A stretch of 64,000 nt of DNA from Companilactobacillus baiquanensis (GTDB taxonomy: Bacteria; Bacillota; Bacilli; Lactobacillales; Lactobacillaceae), in contig NZ_RHOQ01000001.1 of NCBI RefSeq assembly GCF_003946605.1, positions 124,001 to 188,000 of the forward strand, read 5' to 3'. The notes below the pieces were generated by a model. The model was given only the letters and a program-made list of their open reading frames with translations, was not told where the DNA came from and made no database searches. The first letter of the stretch is position 1. The number at the start of each line of letters is the position of its first letter. Positions 26,483 through 36,196 of this stretch are shown piece by piece. The position numbers and the translations under genes are program-made.

Positions 26483-27748
26483 ATGACCGCAATAATTACA
26501 TTTATTATTGTCTTTGGGATATTGGTGGTAGTTCATGAATTTGGACATTACTATGCTGCTAAAAAATCAGGTATCTTAGTACGTGAGTTTTCAGTAGGTA
26601 TGGGCCCAAAGCTTTATGCTTATCGAAAGAATAATACAACATATACATTGCGGCTTTTACCGTTGGGTGGCTATGTCCGAATGGCGGGAGCTCAAGAGGA
26701 TGATTCTGAAATAAAGCCCGGAACGATGGCCTCTTTATTGATCAATGGTGATAAGGTTACAAAAATCATCACTTCAAGCAAGGTTTATGATGCACAAGCT
26801 GTACCAGTTCAGATTTCAAAGGCTGATTTGGTCGATGATTTAACAATTGAAGGCTATGAAAATGGTGATGAGTCAGAAATGAAGCATTACAATGTTGATC
26901 ACGATGCCACGATTGTTGAAGAAGATGGTACAGAAGTTCAAATAGCTCCAAGAGATGTTCAACTTCAGTCAGTTTCAGTTTGGAAAAGAATGATCACAAA
27001 CTTTGCGGGTCCATTCAACAATTTTATTTTAGCAATTGTTTGTGCCATCATTGCTGCATTTATGATGAATGGTATTCCCATGGAAACTAATCAATTAGGA
27101 CATATCGAGAGCAACAGTGTTGCAAAAACGGCAGGTCTGAAGAGTAATGATAAGATCTTAGCTGTTGGAGATAAAACAACTTCAAATTGGACAACTTTAA
27201 CAGAAGCAATTAGAGATGAACCTGGTAAAAAGGTTGATCTCAAAGTTGAGTCAAATGGAAAAGTTAAACATGTAACGGTAACTCCTAAAACAATAAAAGT
27301 CTCTGGTCAAAAGTATGGACAATTGGGGATAATGGCTAAGAGAGACTATAGTTTGGGAGCCAAGATAAAGTATGGTTTTACTTCTAGTTGGCAAACTACA
27401 GTATCTATTTTTCAAGTATTAGGTAAGATGGCTTCAGGTGGTTTCAATATAAACCAGCTATCTGGTCCAGTAGGAATTTATTCAATGACTTCACAAGTAG
27501 CATCGCAAGGTATCATTAATATTATCTTATTCATGTCGATGCTTTCACTTAACTTAGGAATTGTTAATTTGATCCCAATACCAGCATTAGATGGTGGAAA
27601 AATCTTATTGAACATAATTGAAATAATTAGACGTAAACCAATTCCTGAAGAGTATGAAAATATCATTACTTTGGTCGGGGTCGGCATATTAGTATTATTA
27701 ATGGTTGCTGTCACATGGAATGATATTCAACGGTTCTTTATAAAATAG
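26483..27748 (+). CDS. rseP: Site-2 zinc metalloprotease RseP/Eep (RIP protease)
   Basis: A 421-residue membrane-embedded protease. The first transmembrane helix holds the zinc motif HEFGH (residues 18-22); a PDZ domain lies around residues 195-280 (NSVAKTAGLKSNDKILAVGD); the second active-site motif is NLIPIPALDGG near residue 368, and the C-terminus has a further helix. In lactic acid bacteria the homologue Eep processes pheromone precursors and anti-sigma factors. Its fixed position between cdsA and proS fits the Firmicutes pattern. Intact. Confidence 0.95.
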   Translation: MTAIITFIIVFGILVVVHEFGHYYAAKKSGILVREFSVGMGPKLYAYRKNNTTYTLRLLPLGGYVRMAGAQEDDSEIKPGTMASLLINGDKVTKIITSSKVYDAQAVPVQISKADLVDDLTIEGYENGDESEMKHYNVDHDATIVEEDGTEVQIAPRDVQLQSVSVWKRMITNFAGPFNNFILAIVCAIIAAFMMNGIPMETNQLGHIESNSVAKTAGLKSNDKILAVGDKTTSNWTTLTEAIRDEPGKKVDLKVESNGKVKHVTVTPKTIKVSGQKYGQLGIMAKRDYSLGAKIKYGFTSSWQTTVSIFQVLGKMASGGFNINQLSGPVGIYSMTSQVASQGIINIILFMSMLSLNLGIVNLIPIPALDGGKILLNIIEIIRRKPIPEEYENIITLVGVGILVLLMVAVTWNDIQRFFIK

Positions 27749-27764
27749 GTGGGGAGAATCAGTT

Positions 27765-29471
27765 ATGAAACAATCCAGACTTTATATTCCAACTTTAAAA
27801 CAAACTCCTAACGATACTGAGTCTATTAGTCATCAGTTAATGTTAAGAGCTGGGTATGTCAGGCAAGTATCGGCGGGAATATTCGCATACTTGCCTTTGG
27901 CATTGTCAGTGATAAATAAAGTTGAAACAATCATTCGTAAAGAAATGGATGAAATTGATGCTGCTGAAATGAAACTTCCGTCACTTTTACCCGTAGAATT
28001 ATGGGAAGAAAGCGGACGTATCAATACTTATGGTGATGATTTATTTAAATTAAAAGATCGTCATGATAGAGAATTTATTCTAGGACCAACTCATGAAGAA
28101 ACTATAACAACAATTGTTAAAGAACGTTTAAACAGTTATAAAAAATTGCCGATGGTTTTGTATCAGATGCAAAATAAATATCGTGATGTAACTTCTACAA
28201 AGTATGGACTATTGCGTAGTCGTGAATTTTTAATGGCAGATGCTTATTCGTTCAGTGCCAACTTGGAACAGTTAGATATAATTTATAATCAAATCGAACA
28301 AGCCTATCGAAATATTTTTGAGAAATTAGACTTAGATTTTAGAGTTATCTATGGTAATGCTGATTTAATGGGTGGTACTGAATCAAAAGAATTCTCCGCT
28401 TTGGCAGATATTGGCTCTGATACAATTGCCTATTCAGATGAAAGTGATTATTCAGCTAATCTGGAAATGGCATCAAGTAAATTACCTGATAATCCGATTG
28501 AAGCAAAGCAAACATCAGAACTAGTGGAAACTCCTGATGTACATACTATTGCGGGATTAGCATCTTTTTTGAATATCGAAGATGCAAAAATTATGAAGGC
28601 GGTAGCGTATATGGCCGATGATCAACCCGTTTTGGTTATGATCAGAGGAGATTATGAAGTAAATGAAATTAAAGTAAAGAATTTTTTGGAAGTACAAACT
28701 TTAATTGCCGCTACGCCAGATCAAGTAGTTAAAAATTTTGGCAGTATTCCTGGATTTATTGGTCCTAAAAATTTAGCTGCCGATGTAAAAGTCTTATATG
28801 ATAGTTCACTCGAAGGACTTACAAACTTTGCAGTTGGCCCCAATATAAGAAATAAACATCTTGTAAATGCTAATTTTGAAGATATTACTGATGGTCAACC
28901 TGAATTCCATGATTTTCGTGTCGTTAAAGAGGGAGAGATCTCACCTGACGGCTATGGAACGATTAATTTTACAAAAGGTATAAAAATTGCTAATATTTTT
29001 AAATTAGGTACAAAGTTCTCAAAAGATTTTGGTGCTAATTTCTTAGATGAAGATGGGAAATCAGAACCTATAATTATGGGTTCATATGGTATTAGTATTT
29101 CTAGAGTTTTATCAGCGGTTATTGAGCAACATAATGACGAGAACGGTATTATTTGGCCAGCAAGTTTGGCACCGTATCAAGTACATCTTGTGCCGATTAA
29201 TTATTCAGATGATACTCAAAAGCGTCTCAGTGACGAAATTGTAAAATTATTGAAGGACGAAGATTTTGATGTCTTATTAGATGATCGTAAAGAACGTCCC
29301 GGTGTTAAATTTGCAGATTCTGATCTGATAGGAATTCCCATCAGAGTAACGATCGGTAAAAAAGCTGCAGACTCAATTGTCGAATTGAAAATCAGAAGTA
29401 CTGGTGAAACAATTGAGGTCAATAAGGATGAATTAGTAAATTCAGTAAAAATATTGCTTAAGAATCAGTAA
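27765..29471 (+). CDS. proS: Prolyl-tRNA synthetase (bacterial type with editing domain)
   Basis: A 568-residue class II synthetase. Motif 2 (TKYGLLRSREFLMADAYSF) and motif 3 (GSYGISISRVLSAVIEQ) flank an inserted YbaK-like editing domain of roughly residues 225-385, which clears Ala-tRNA(Pro). The C-terminal anticodon-binding domain begins near residue 468 (YQVHLVPINYSD). So the cell has this cis editing domain and also the free ProX-like protein at 18 kb. Ribosome binding site GGTGGGGAGAA. Confidence 0.97.
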   Translation: MKQSRLYIPTLKQTPNDTESISHQLMLRAGYVRQVSAGIFAYLPLALSVINKVETIIRKEMDEIDAAEMKLPSLLPVELWEESGRINTYGDDLFKLKDRHDREFILGPTHEETITTIVKERLNSYKKLPMVLYQMQNKYRDVTSTKYGLLRSREFLMADAYSFSANLEQLDIIYNQIEQAYRNIFEKLDLDFRVIYGNADLMGGTESKEFSALADIGSDTIAYSDESDYSANLEMASSKLPDNPIEAKQTSELVETPDVHTIAGLASFLNIEDAKIMKAVAYMADDQPVLVMIRGDYEVNEIKVKNFLEVQTLIAATPDQVVKNFGSIPGFIGPKNLAADVKVLYDSSLEGLTNFAVGPNIRNKHLVNANFEDITDGQPEFHDFRVVKEGEISPDGYGTINFTKGIKIANIFKLGTKFSKDFGANFLDEDGKSEPIIMGSYGISISRVLSAVIEQHNDENGIIWPASLAPYQVHLVPINYSDDTQKRLSDEIVKLLKDEDFDVLLDDRKERPGVKFADSDLIGIPIRVTIGKKAADSIVELKIRSTGETIEVNKDELVNSVKILLKNQ

Positions 29472-29474
29472 ATG

Positions 29475-29493
29475 AGGCTTAGGCCTTTTTTTA
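29475..29493 (+). terminator. Weak hairpin between proS and polC
   Basis: AGGC-TTAG-GCCT followed by seven Ts. The stem is short; perhaps an attenuator. Confidence 0.4.
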
Positions 29494-29510
29494 TGTTTGA
29501 AGGGTAAAAA

Positions 29511-32500
29511 ATGTCAGATAAAAATCAACTTTTTAAAATTTTAATTAAACAAATAAAACTAGAAAATTTATTGAATGAAGATCAATTGTTTGCTAGCGCT
29601 AATTTGAATAAATTGGATGTACATAAGGTCTCAAAAAAATGGGTCTTCTTTTTTGAATTTGAAGATGTTCTACCATTTAATGAATTTAAAATTTTTACGG
29701 AATCATTAAAAGAATCATTTAATGGAATCGCCTCTATTGATTGGGAAATTTCTACTACCAATGCACATTTAGACGAAAAAAAGATTCGTGATTATTGGGA
29801 CTTTGTTTTGCAGACGGGCCAATTAAATTCACCGGTCGTGTCGCAATTAATGAAGCAGACGCCGCCAGTAATGGAAAATGGTCAATTATTTTTATCCGTC
29901 TCTAATGGATTTATAGCTGATTTTATGAATGGAGATCTGACAAAACAAATTCAAGATAAGTATCGAAGCCTAGGATTCCCTGATTTTAAATTGCATATTA
30001 ATGTTGATGAGGAGAAGTCTAAAAAGAATTTAGAGGCTCTTCATACAGCAAACGATGAGAAGACAAAGCAATTTCAAACTAAGGTCCAAGAAATTAGTCA
30101 AACAAAGTCCAAGAAAACTCCAAGTAATATTTCTAAAGTAGGGCGTAAGATACCTGATGATCAAGAGATCACTCAAATGGTTGATATTATTGAAGAGGAT
30201 CGTGGAAAAGTAGTTGAAGGAAATATTTTTGACAAAGACGTTCGGAAATTAAAGTCAGGTCGTTCATTGTTGATTTTGAAAGTTACTGATTATACTTCTT
30301 CGTTTAGTATTAAGAAGTTTTCTAACGGTGAAGATGATGAAGCATTCTTTGAAGAATTGAGTGAAGGTTCTTGGATCAGAGTTCGAGGTAGTGTTCAAGA
30401 AGATAATTTCTCACGTGAACTTGTCATTATGGCTAATGATATTAATATTATTAAACATACTGAGCGTCAAGATACGGCCGAAGAAGATAATAAGAGAATT
30501 GAGTTGCATGCACATACGAATATGAGTCAAATGGATGCAATACCGAGTGCGACTGATTTAATTAAACGAGCTAGTCAATGGGGACAAAAAGCAATTGCAA
30601 TCACTGACCATAGAGCTTTGCAGGCCTTTCCAGAGGCATACAGTGCTGGTAAAAAATTTGGCGTTAAGATCGGTTATGGTGTAGAGGTCGATCTTGTTGA
30701 TGAAGGAAATCCAATTGCTTATAATTTGCGAGATGAAGATCTATTAAATGCTGAATATGTAGTCTTTGATGTCGAAACAACTGGATTATCAGCTGTTTAT
30801 GACAGCATCATTGAACTTGCAGCCACTAAAATGAAAGATGGCGAAGTAATTGATTCGTTTGATGAATTCATAAATCCTGGACAAGAACTATCTGAGTTCA
30901 CAACTAATTTAACTAGCATTACTAATGACATGGTTAAAGATGCTCCAGATGAAAAAACGACTATTCAAAAATTTATTGATTTTGTCGGTGATGATGTTCT
31001 TGCTGGACATAATGTAACTTTTGATATCGGGTTTATAAACGCCGCCCTAACTAGAATGGGACACGATCGTGTGTCAGTTCCGGTTATAGATACATTGGAA
31101 ATGTCCAGGACACTACATTCCGAATATCGTAATCACAAGTTAGACTCATTAGCTAAACGCTACAATATTGTTTTGGAACATCACCATCGTGCCAATGCTG
31201 ATGCGGAAACAACCGGTTATTTAATGTATAAATTGTTTGAGGAAATGGAATCAAAATTTTCTACTACAAATATTTCTCAATTAAACGATCATGTCGGTGG
31301 CGATGAAGCATATAAACAAGCACGTCCTAGTCATGCTATTTTATTGGCACAAACCCAAGAAGGGTTAAAGAATATGTTTAAAATAGTTTCATATTCAATG
31401 ACTGAATACTATTATCGAACAGCTCGTGTACCAAGAAGATTACTAAATAAATATCGCAAGGGTATTTTAGTAGGATCTGCATGTAAAGATGGTGAAGTTT
31501 TCAATACCATGATGCAAAAAGGTTATGAAGATACTCGTGAAGTTGCTCAGTATTATGATTATTTGGAAGTCATGCCCAAGCCGGTTTATCAGCACTTGTT
31601 AGATATTAAATTAATTAAAGATGAAGCCGGCCTTGAAGAGATCCTAAAAAATATTATTAAACTAGGAAAAGAGATCAATAAACCTGTTGTAGCGACTGGG
31701 GATGTTCATTATCTTGACCCACATGATAAGGTTTATCGAGAAATAGTTATTAAAGCCGTTAAAAGCAATCCTTTGGCACGTCAAGTTTTGCCAGATGTTC
31801 AGTTCCGAACGACTAATGAGATGTTTGATGAATTTGATTTCTTGGATGAAGCAACAAGAAAAGAAATCATTGTTGATAATCCAGCCAAAATAATGGATCA
31901 AATCGATGAAATTTCACCAGTTAAAGATAAATTGTACACCCCTAAAATGGAAGGTGCCGAGGACGAGATTCGTAGTTTAACTATGAATAAAGCCCATGAG
32001 TTATATGGTGAGAAATTACCAGAAATTGTTCAAGAACGCATGGATAAAGAGCTGAAAAGTATTATTGGTAATGGTTTCTCAGTTATTTATCTAATTTCAC
32101 AACGACTAGTTTATAAATCAAACAAAGATGGATACTTAGTTGGTTCCCGTGGTTCGGTCGGTTCTAGTTTCGTTGCCACCATGACAGGTATCACTGAAGT
32201 TAATCCACTACCACCACATTATCGTTGTCCTAAATGTAAATACTCTGAATTCTTTACTAAGGGTGAAGTTGGTTCAGGTTTTGATTTACCAGATAAGAAA
32301 TGTCCTAAATGTGGGGCGGAACTTAAAAAAGATGGTCAAGATATTCCTTTTGAAACGTTCCTAGGTTTTAAAGGTGATAAAGTTCCAGATATTGATTTGA
32401 ACTTCTCGGGAGACTATCAACCAGTTGCTCATAATTATACAAAAGTATTATTTGGTGAAGATCACGTATTTAGAGCCGGTACAATTGGTACTATTGCTGA

Positions 32501-33809
32501 TCGTACAGCCTTTGGTTATGTTAAAAATTATGAAGAACTAACTGAACAACAATTCAGAAATGCTGAAGAAGAAAGACTGGCTATGGGTTCAACTGGTGTA
32601 AAAAGAACCACTGGTCAGCATCCAGCTGGTATCATTGTTGTTCCAGATTATATGGATATTTTTGATTTTACGCCGATTCAGTATCCAGCTGATGACCAAA
32701 AAGCAGCTTGGAAGACAACTCACTTTGATTTCCATTCAATTCACGATAATATTTTAAAACTTGATATTCTGGGACATGATGATCCGACAATGATCCGTAC
32801 TTTACAAGATTTATCTGGGATCGATCCATTAACTATCCCGGTTGATGATAAGGAAGTTATGGCACTATTTTCAGGTACCGAATCGTTAGGAGTTACACCT
32901 GAACAGATCTTTTCTAAGACAGGTACACTTGGTGTTCCAGAGTTTGGTACTAGATTTGTTCGTGGAATGTTAGAGAAAACTCATCCAACAACTTTTGCCG
33001 AGTTACTTCAAATCTCTGGTTTGTCACATGGGACTGACGTTTGGTTAGGTAACGCTGAAGAATTGATCGATAAAGGTGTTGTTACGCTAAAAGAGGTTAT
33101 TGGTTGTCGTGATAATATTATGATGGATTTGATCCATTGGGGTATGGATTCACAAATTGCTTTTCAAATTATGGAACATGTTCGTAAGGGACGTGGTATA
33201 CCTGATGAGTGGAAGCAGCAAATGAAAGACGCAGATGTGCCAGATTGGTATATTGATTCTTGTTTGAAGATCAAGTATATGTTCCCTAAAGCACATGCGA
33301 CGGCCTATATTTTAATGGCGTTGCGAATTGCTTACTTTAAAGTTCACTATCCACTTTATTATTACAGTGCTTATTTTTCTGTTCGTGCTGATGACTTTGA
33401 TTTAGTTGCCATGACAACTGGCAAGCAAGCCATTAAAGATGCAATGAAAGCCATTAATGATAAAGGGATGGACGCTTCTACCAAAGAAAAGAATTTATTG
33501 ACGGTTTTGGAACTAGCTAATGAATGTGTAGAGCGTGGATTTACTATTAAAATGGTAGATTTAGAAAAATCCGATGCTTTTGAATTCAAGATTATTGATG
33601 ATAAAACATTGCTGGCACCATTTAATGCCATACCTGGATTGGGTGATAATGTTGCTAAACAAATCGTAGCAGCTAGAGAAGAACAGCCATTTCTTTCTAA
33701 GGAAGACTTAGGGACTCGTGGTAAGGTTTCAAAAACCATCATTGAATATATGACAGAAAATCATGTATTAGATGGAATGCCAGATGAAAATCAACTATCG
33801 CTCTTCTAG
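29511..33809 (+). CDS. polC: DNA polymerase III PolC-type alpha subunit
   Basis: A 1432-residue replicative polymerase of low-GC Gram-positives. In order: N-terminal domain, OB fold (about residues 225-320), PHP domain beginning at [14 protein letters not shown] (about residue 332), the inserted 3'-5' DEDD proofreading exonuclease ([10 protein letters not shown] near residue 418 to [12 protein letters not shown]), the rest of PHP, a zinc-binding Cys cluster (CPKCKY and CPKCGAE, residues about 904-940), the polymerase active site [11 protein letters not shown] near residue 958, and a helix-hairpin-helix C-terminus ending in a likely clamp-binding peptide (DENQLSLF). Full length. Confidence 0.98.
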   Translation: MSDKNQLFKILIKQIKLENLLNEDQLFASANLNKLDVHKVSKKWVFFFEFEDVLPFNEFKIFTESLKESFNGIASIDWEISTTNAHLDEKKIRDYWDFVLQTGQLNSPVVSQLMKQTPPVMENGQLFLSVSNGFIADFMNGDLTKQIQDKYRSLGFPDFKLHINVDEEKSKKNLEALHTANDEKTKQFQTKVQEISQTKSKKTPSNISKVGRKIPDDQEITQMVDIIEEDRGKVVEGNIFDKDVRKLKSGRSLLILKVTDYTSSFSIKKFSNGEDDEAFFEELSEGSWIRVRGSVQEDNFSRELVIMANDINIIKHTERQDTAEEDNKRIELHAHTNMSQMDAIPSATDLIKRASQWGQKAIAITDHRALQAFPEAYSAGKKFGVKIGYGVEVDLVDEGNPIAYNLRDEDLLNAEYVVFDVETTGLSAVYDSIIELAATKMKDGEVIDSFDEFINPGQELSEFTTNLTSITNDMVKDAPDEKTTIQKFIDFVGDDVLAGHNVTFDIGFINAALTRMGHDRVSVPVIDTLEMSRTLHSEYRNHKLDSLAKRYNIVLEHHHRANADAETTGYLMYKLFEEMESKFSTTNISQLNDHVGGDEAYKQARPSHAILLAQTQEGLKNMFKIVSYSMTEYYYRTARVPRRLLNKYRKGILVGSACKDGEVFNTMMQKGYEDTREVAQYYDYLEVMPKPVYQHLLDIKLIKDEAGLEEILKNIIKLGKEINKPVVATGDVHYLDPHDKVYREIVIKAVKSNPLARQVLPDVQFRTTNEMFDEFDFLDEATRKEIIVDNPAKIMDQIDEISPVKDKLYTPKMEGAEDEIRSLTMNKAHELYGEKLPEIVQERMDKELKSIIGNGFSVIYLISQRLVYKSNKDGYLVGSRGSVGSSFVATMTGITEVNPLPPHYRCPKCKYSEFFTKGEVGSGFDLPDKKCPKCGAELKKDGQDIPFETFLGFKGDKVPDIDLNFSGDYQPVAHNYTKVLFGEDHVFRAGTIGTIADRTAFGYVKNYEELTEQQFRNAEEERLAMGSTGVKRTTGQHPAGIIVVPDYMDIFDFTPIQYPADDQKAAWKTTHFDFHSIHDNILKLDILGHDDPTMIRTLQDLSGIDPLTIPVDDKEVMALFSGTESLGVTPEQIFSKTGTLGVPEFGTRFVRGMLEKTHPTTFAELLQISGLSHGTDVWLGNAEELIDKGVVTLKEVIGCRDNIMMDLIHWGMDSQIAFQIMEHVRKGRGIPDEWKQQMKDADVPDWYIDSCLKIKYMFPKAHATAYILMALRIAYFKVHYPLYYYSAYFSVRADDFDLVAMTTGKQAIKDAMKAINDKGMDASTKEKNLLTVLELANECVERGFTIKMVDLEKSDAFEFKIIDDKTLLAPFNAIPGLGDNVAKQIVAAREEQPFLSKEDLGTRGKVSKTIIEYMTENHVLDGMPDENQLSLF

Positions 33810-33824
33810 TATCAAGGCTTCCAG

Positions 33825-33853
33825 TTGATTTTGTTTCACAAATGTGTTAAATT
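33825..33853 (+). promoter_or_regulatory. Candidate promoter of the rimP-nusA-infB operon
   Basis: TTGATT (33825-33830), 17 bases, TAAATT (33848-33853) preceded by TG, an extended -10. It lies just after polC and before the leader hairpin at 33876. Confidence 0.5.
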
Positions 33854-33875
33854 ACTACTAGTTAATTATTGAGTT

Positions 33876-33905
33876 GAGTGAGCAGCAATGCTCACTCTTT
33901 TTATT
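33876..33905 (+). terminator. Terminator/attenuator hairpin before rimP
   Basis: GAGTGAGCA (33876-33884) pairs perfectly with TGCTCACTC (33889-33897) around GCAA, then TTTTTATT. It lies downstream of the candidate promoter, so it could be a leader attenuator for the nusA operon as well as ending polC transcription. Confidence 0.8.
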
Positions 33906-33929
33906 GCCGATTACTTTGGAGGAGTGTTT

Positions 33930-34397
33930 TTGAATACAAAAGTTGATGAATTAAAAGCCATTTTGCAACCTATATTAGATCAACATGATTTCTTTTTAGT
34001 TGATTTAGAGTTTGTACATGAACATGGCGATTGGTATTTAAGAGTTTATGCAGATAAAAAAGGCGGAATCAGTATTGATGATTGCGCCTTGATTAGTGAA
34101 GAATATGGGGAAAAATTAGATGAATTAGATCCAATTGATCCAGCTTATTATTTAGAAGTTTCTTCACCGGGTGCTGAACGTCCCTTGAAAAATGATGAGA
34201 GTCTCTCAAATTATGAAAGCGACTATATTAATGTATCTTTATACCAAAAACAAGATGGACAAAAAGCTTTTGAAGGAACTTTAACAAAGGTAACCGCAGA
34301 GCAAATAACTTTAGATGTTAAAATTAAAAATCTTCATAAGCAAGTTGAGATAAGTCGAGATAAAATTGCTAAAATTCGACTTGCAATTGAATTCTAA
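33930..34397 (+). CDS. rimP: Ribosome maturation factor RimP
   Basis: A 155-residue 30S assembly factor. The pattern DFFLVDLEFVHEHGDWYLRVYADKKGGISIDDCALISEE (in parts) and YYLEVSSPGAERPLK is the YlxS/RimP signature. The start is taken as TTG at 33930 because GGAGGAG lies 7-8 bases upstream; an ATG-less extension upstream would run into the terminator hairpin. First gene of the rimP-nusA-ylxR-ylxQ-infB-rbfA operon. Confidence 0.93.
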   Translation: MNTKVDELKAILQPILDQHDFFLVDLEFVHEHGDWYLRVYADKKGGISIDDCALISEEYGEKLDELDPIDPAYYLEVSSPGAERPLKNDESLSNYESDYINVSLYQKQDGQKAFEGTLTKVTAEQITLDVKIKNLHKQVEISRDKIAKIRLAIEF

Positions 34398-34443
34398 GAT
34401 TGAGAGTTTTTAGAAACTTAAAAACTCGTTAAGGAGAAATAGC

Positions 34444-35562
34444 ATGAGTAAAGAAATGATCGATGCATTGGATGCGTTAGAATCCGAAAAGGGTATCAAA
34501 AAAGAATATGTGATCGAATCTTTAGAAGCAGCTCTAGTTGCAGCTTACAAACGTAACTATAATCAAGCTCAAAATGTTGATGTTGAGTTTGATGCCAAAA
34601 AAGGTAACATTCACGTGTATGCTGTTAAAGAAGTTGTTGAAGAGTCAGTTGATGATAGATTAGAAATTAGTCTTGCTGAAGCTCAAAAGAAGAGTAAGGG
34701 TTATGAGATTGGTGATCATATCAAAGAAGAAGTAACTCCGAAAGACTTTGGACGAATTGCGGCTCAAACAGCTAAGCAAGTTATTATGCAACGTGTTAGA
34801 GAAGCCGAACGTGACGTTATTTATAATGAGTATAGTCAATATGAACACGAAATTATCCAAGGAATCGTTGAACGAAGCGATAATCGTTTTGTTTATATTA
34901 ACTTTGGTAAGATCGAAGCTGTTATGTCAAAGGCAGATCAGATGCCAGGCGAAACTTATAATCCTAGAGATCGAATCAGGGTTTATGTTACTAAGGTAGA
35001 AAATGCTACAAAAGGACCACAAGTATTTGTTTCAAGAACAGATCCAGGTTTGGTTAAGAGATTGTTTGAACAAGAAGTTCCAGAAATATATGATGGAACA
35101 GTTGAGATCGTTTCAATTGCCAGAGAAGCTGGAGATAGAACTAAAATTGCTGTTAAATCGGATAATGATGATGTTGATCCTGTTGGAACTTGTGTTGGAC
35201 CAAAGGGTACTCGTGTTCAGGCAGTTGTTGATGAACTTAATGGTGAAAATATTGACGTAGTTCCATACGTTGATGATCCAATTGATTTCATTGCAAATGC
35301 TCTAAACCCAGCTGAAGTTATTGCAGTTCAATTTGATGATGATAATAAGAAACAATGTATGGTAATTGTTCCAGATTATCATTTGTCATTAGCAATTGGT
35401 AAGAAAGGTCAAAATGCTCGTTTGGCCGCTAAATTAACTGGTTATAAGATTGATATTAAACCAGAATCACAGGTTGAATTCGTTGATGATAACGATCAAG
35501 ATGTAGATATTGATGATATCGATAAAAAAGATGTCGATAAAGATGACAGTGATTCTGAATAA
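34444..35562 (+). CDS. nusA: Transcription termination/antitermination factor NusA
   Basis: A 372-residue RNA polymerase-binding protein that modulates pausing and termination. An N-terminal RNAP-binding domain (SKEMIDALDALESEKGI) precedes an S1 domain (near residue 135), KH1 (GPKGTRVQAVVDEL) and KH2 (GKKGQNARLAAKLTG). The last 30 residues are almost wholly Asp with Lys and Ile, with no C-terminal acidic repeats of the E. coli kind. Length fits Firmicutes. Ribosome binding site AAGGAG. Confidence 0.97.
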   Translation: MSKEMIDALDALESEKGIKKEYVIESLEAALVAAYKRNYNQAQNVDVEFDAKKGNIHVYAVKEVVEESVDDRLEISLAEAQKKSKGYEIGDHIKEEVTPKDFGRIAAQTAKQVIMQRVREAERDVIYNEYSQYEHEIIQGIVERSDNRFVYINFGKIEAVMSKADQMPGETYNPRDRIRVYVTKVENATKGPQVFVSRTDPGLVKRLFEQEVPEIYDGTVEIVSIAREAGDRTKIAVKSDNDDVDPVGTCVGPKGTRVQAVVDELNGENIDVVPYVDDPIDFIANALNPAEVIAVQFDDDNKKQCMVIVPDYHLSLAIGKKGQNARLAAKLTGYKIDIKPESQVEFVDDNDQDVDIDDIDKKDVDKDDSDSE

Positions 35563-35578
35563 TTAGGGGGTGATTGAT

Positions 35579-35887
35579 TTGGCAACTCGTAAAATACCCA
35601 TGCGTAAAGATATTTTAACAAGTAAGATGTATCCAAAAAGAGAAATGGTCCGAATCGTAAAAGATAAGGATGGTAATATTTTCATTGATCCAACTGGTAA
35701 AAAGGCCGGTAGAGGTGCTTATGTTGGTTTGGATCCTGAAGCCGTGAAAAAGGCCAAGTCGCAAAAGATTTTGGAAAAGGTCTTTTCACATGCTGTACCA
35801 AGTGAATTCTATGATGAGTTATTCGACTTTGTCGATCATCAAAAAGCCAGAATGGATTTATTTGGGGATTTAGGTAAGAAACATTGA
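35579..35887 (+). CDS. ylxR: YlxR-family RNA-binding protein (RnpM-like)
   Basis: A 102-residue protein of the YlxR/DUF448 family. The block KIPMRKDILTSKMYPKREMVRIV then DGNIFIDPTGKKAGRGAYVG is diagnostic; the Cys found after the RK in many members is Asp here. In Bacillus the homologue is described as a modulator of RNase P. The likely start is TTG at 35579 after AGGGGG; the in-frame GTG at 35570 is too close to that site. Its stop overlaps the next start by four bases. Confidence 0.88.
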   Translation: MATRKIPMRKDILTSKMYPKREMVRIVKDKDGNIFIDPTGKKAGRGAYVGLDPEAVKKAKSQKILEKVFSHAVPSEFYDELFDFVDHQKARMDLFGDLGKKH

Positions 35888-36183
35888 TAAATAAATTTTT
35901 AAGTTTTTTAGGAATAGTTCTAAAATCTGGTAATATGGTCAGTGGAACAGACTTAACACTGCAAGGAATTCGTAATAAGAGTGTTAAACTAGTAGTGATG
36001 GCTAGTGATTGTAGTGATAGAACTAAAAAGGATTTATCTAATAAAACAGATTATTATCAAGTACCACTAATAACAGAGTTTACAAGTTATGAAATTAAAA
36101 AGTCTATTGGAAAAGATAGAAAAGTTATTGGAATAACAGACTTAAAAATGGCTAAAAGGTTGAGTGAACTTATGGAAAACTAA
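35884..36183 (+). CDS. ylxQ: YlxQ-family L7Ae-like RNA-binding protein
   Basis: A 99-residue protein of the L7Ae/L30e/S12e/Gadd45 fold, the YlxQ (RplGA) family: [35 protein letters not shown], and [19 protein letters not shown]. Members bind kink-turn RNAs. Starts with TTG overlapping the ylxR stop (TTGA), indicating coupling, as seen in related genomes. Precise role unknown. Confidence 0.87.
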   Translation: MINKFLSFLGIVLKSGNMVSGTDLTLQGIRNKSVKLVVMASDCSDRTKKDLSNKTDYYQVPLITEFTSYEIKKSIGKDRKVIGITDLKMAKRLSELMEN

Positions 36184-36196
36184 GGAGAGTGATAGG

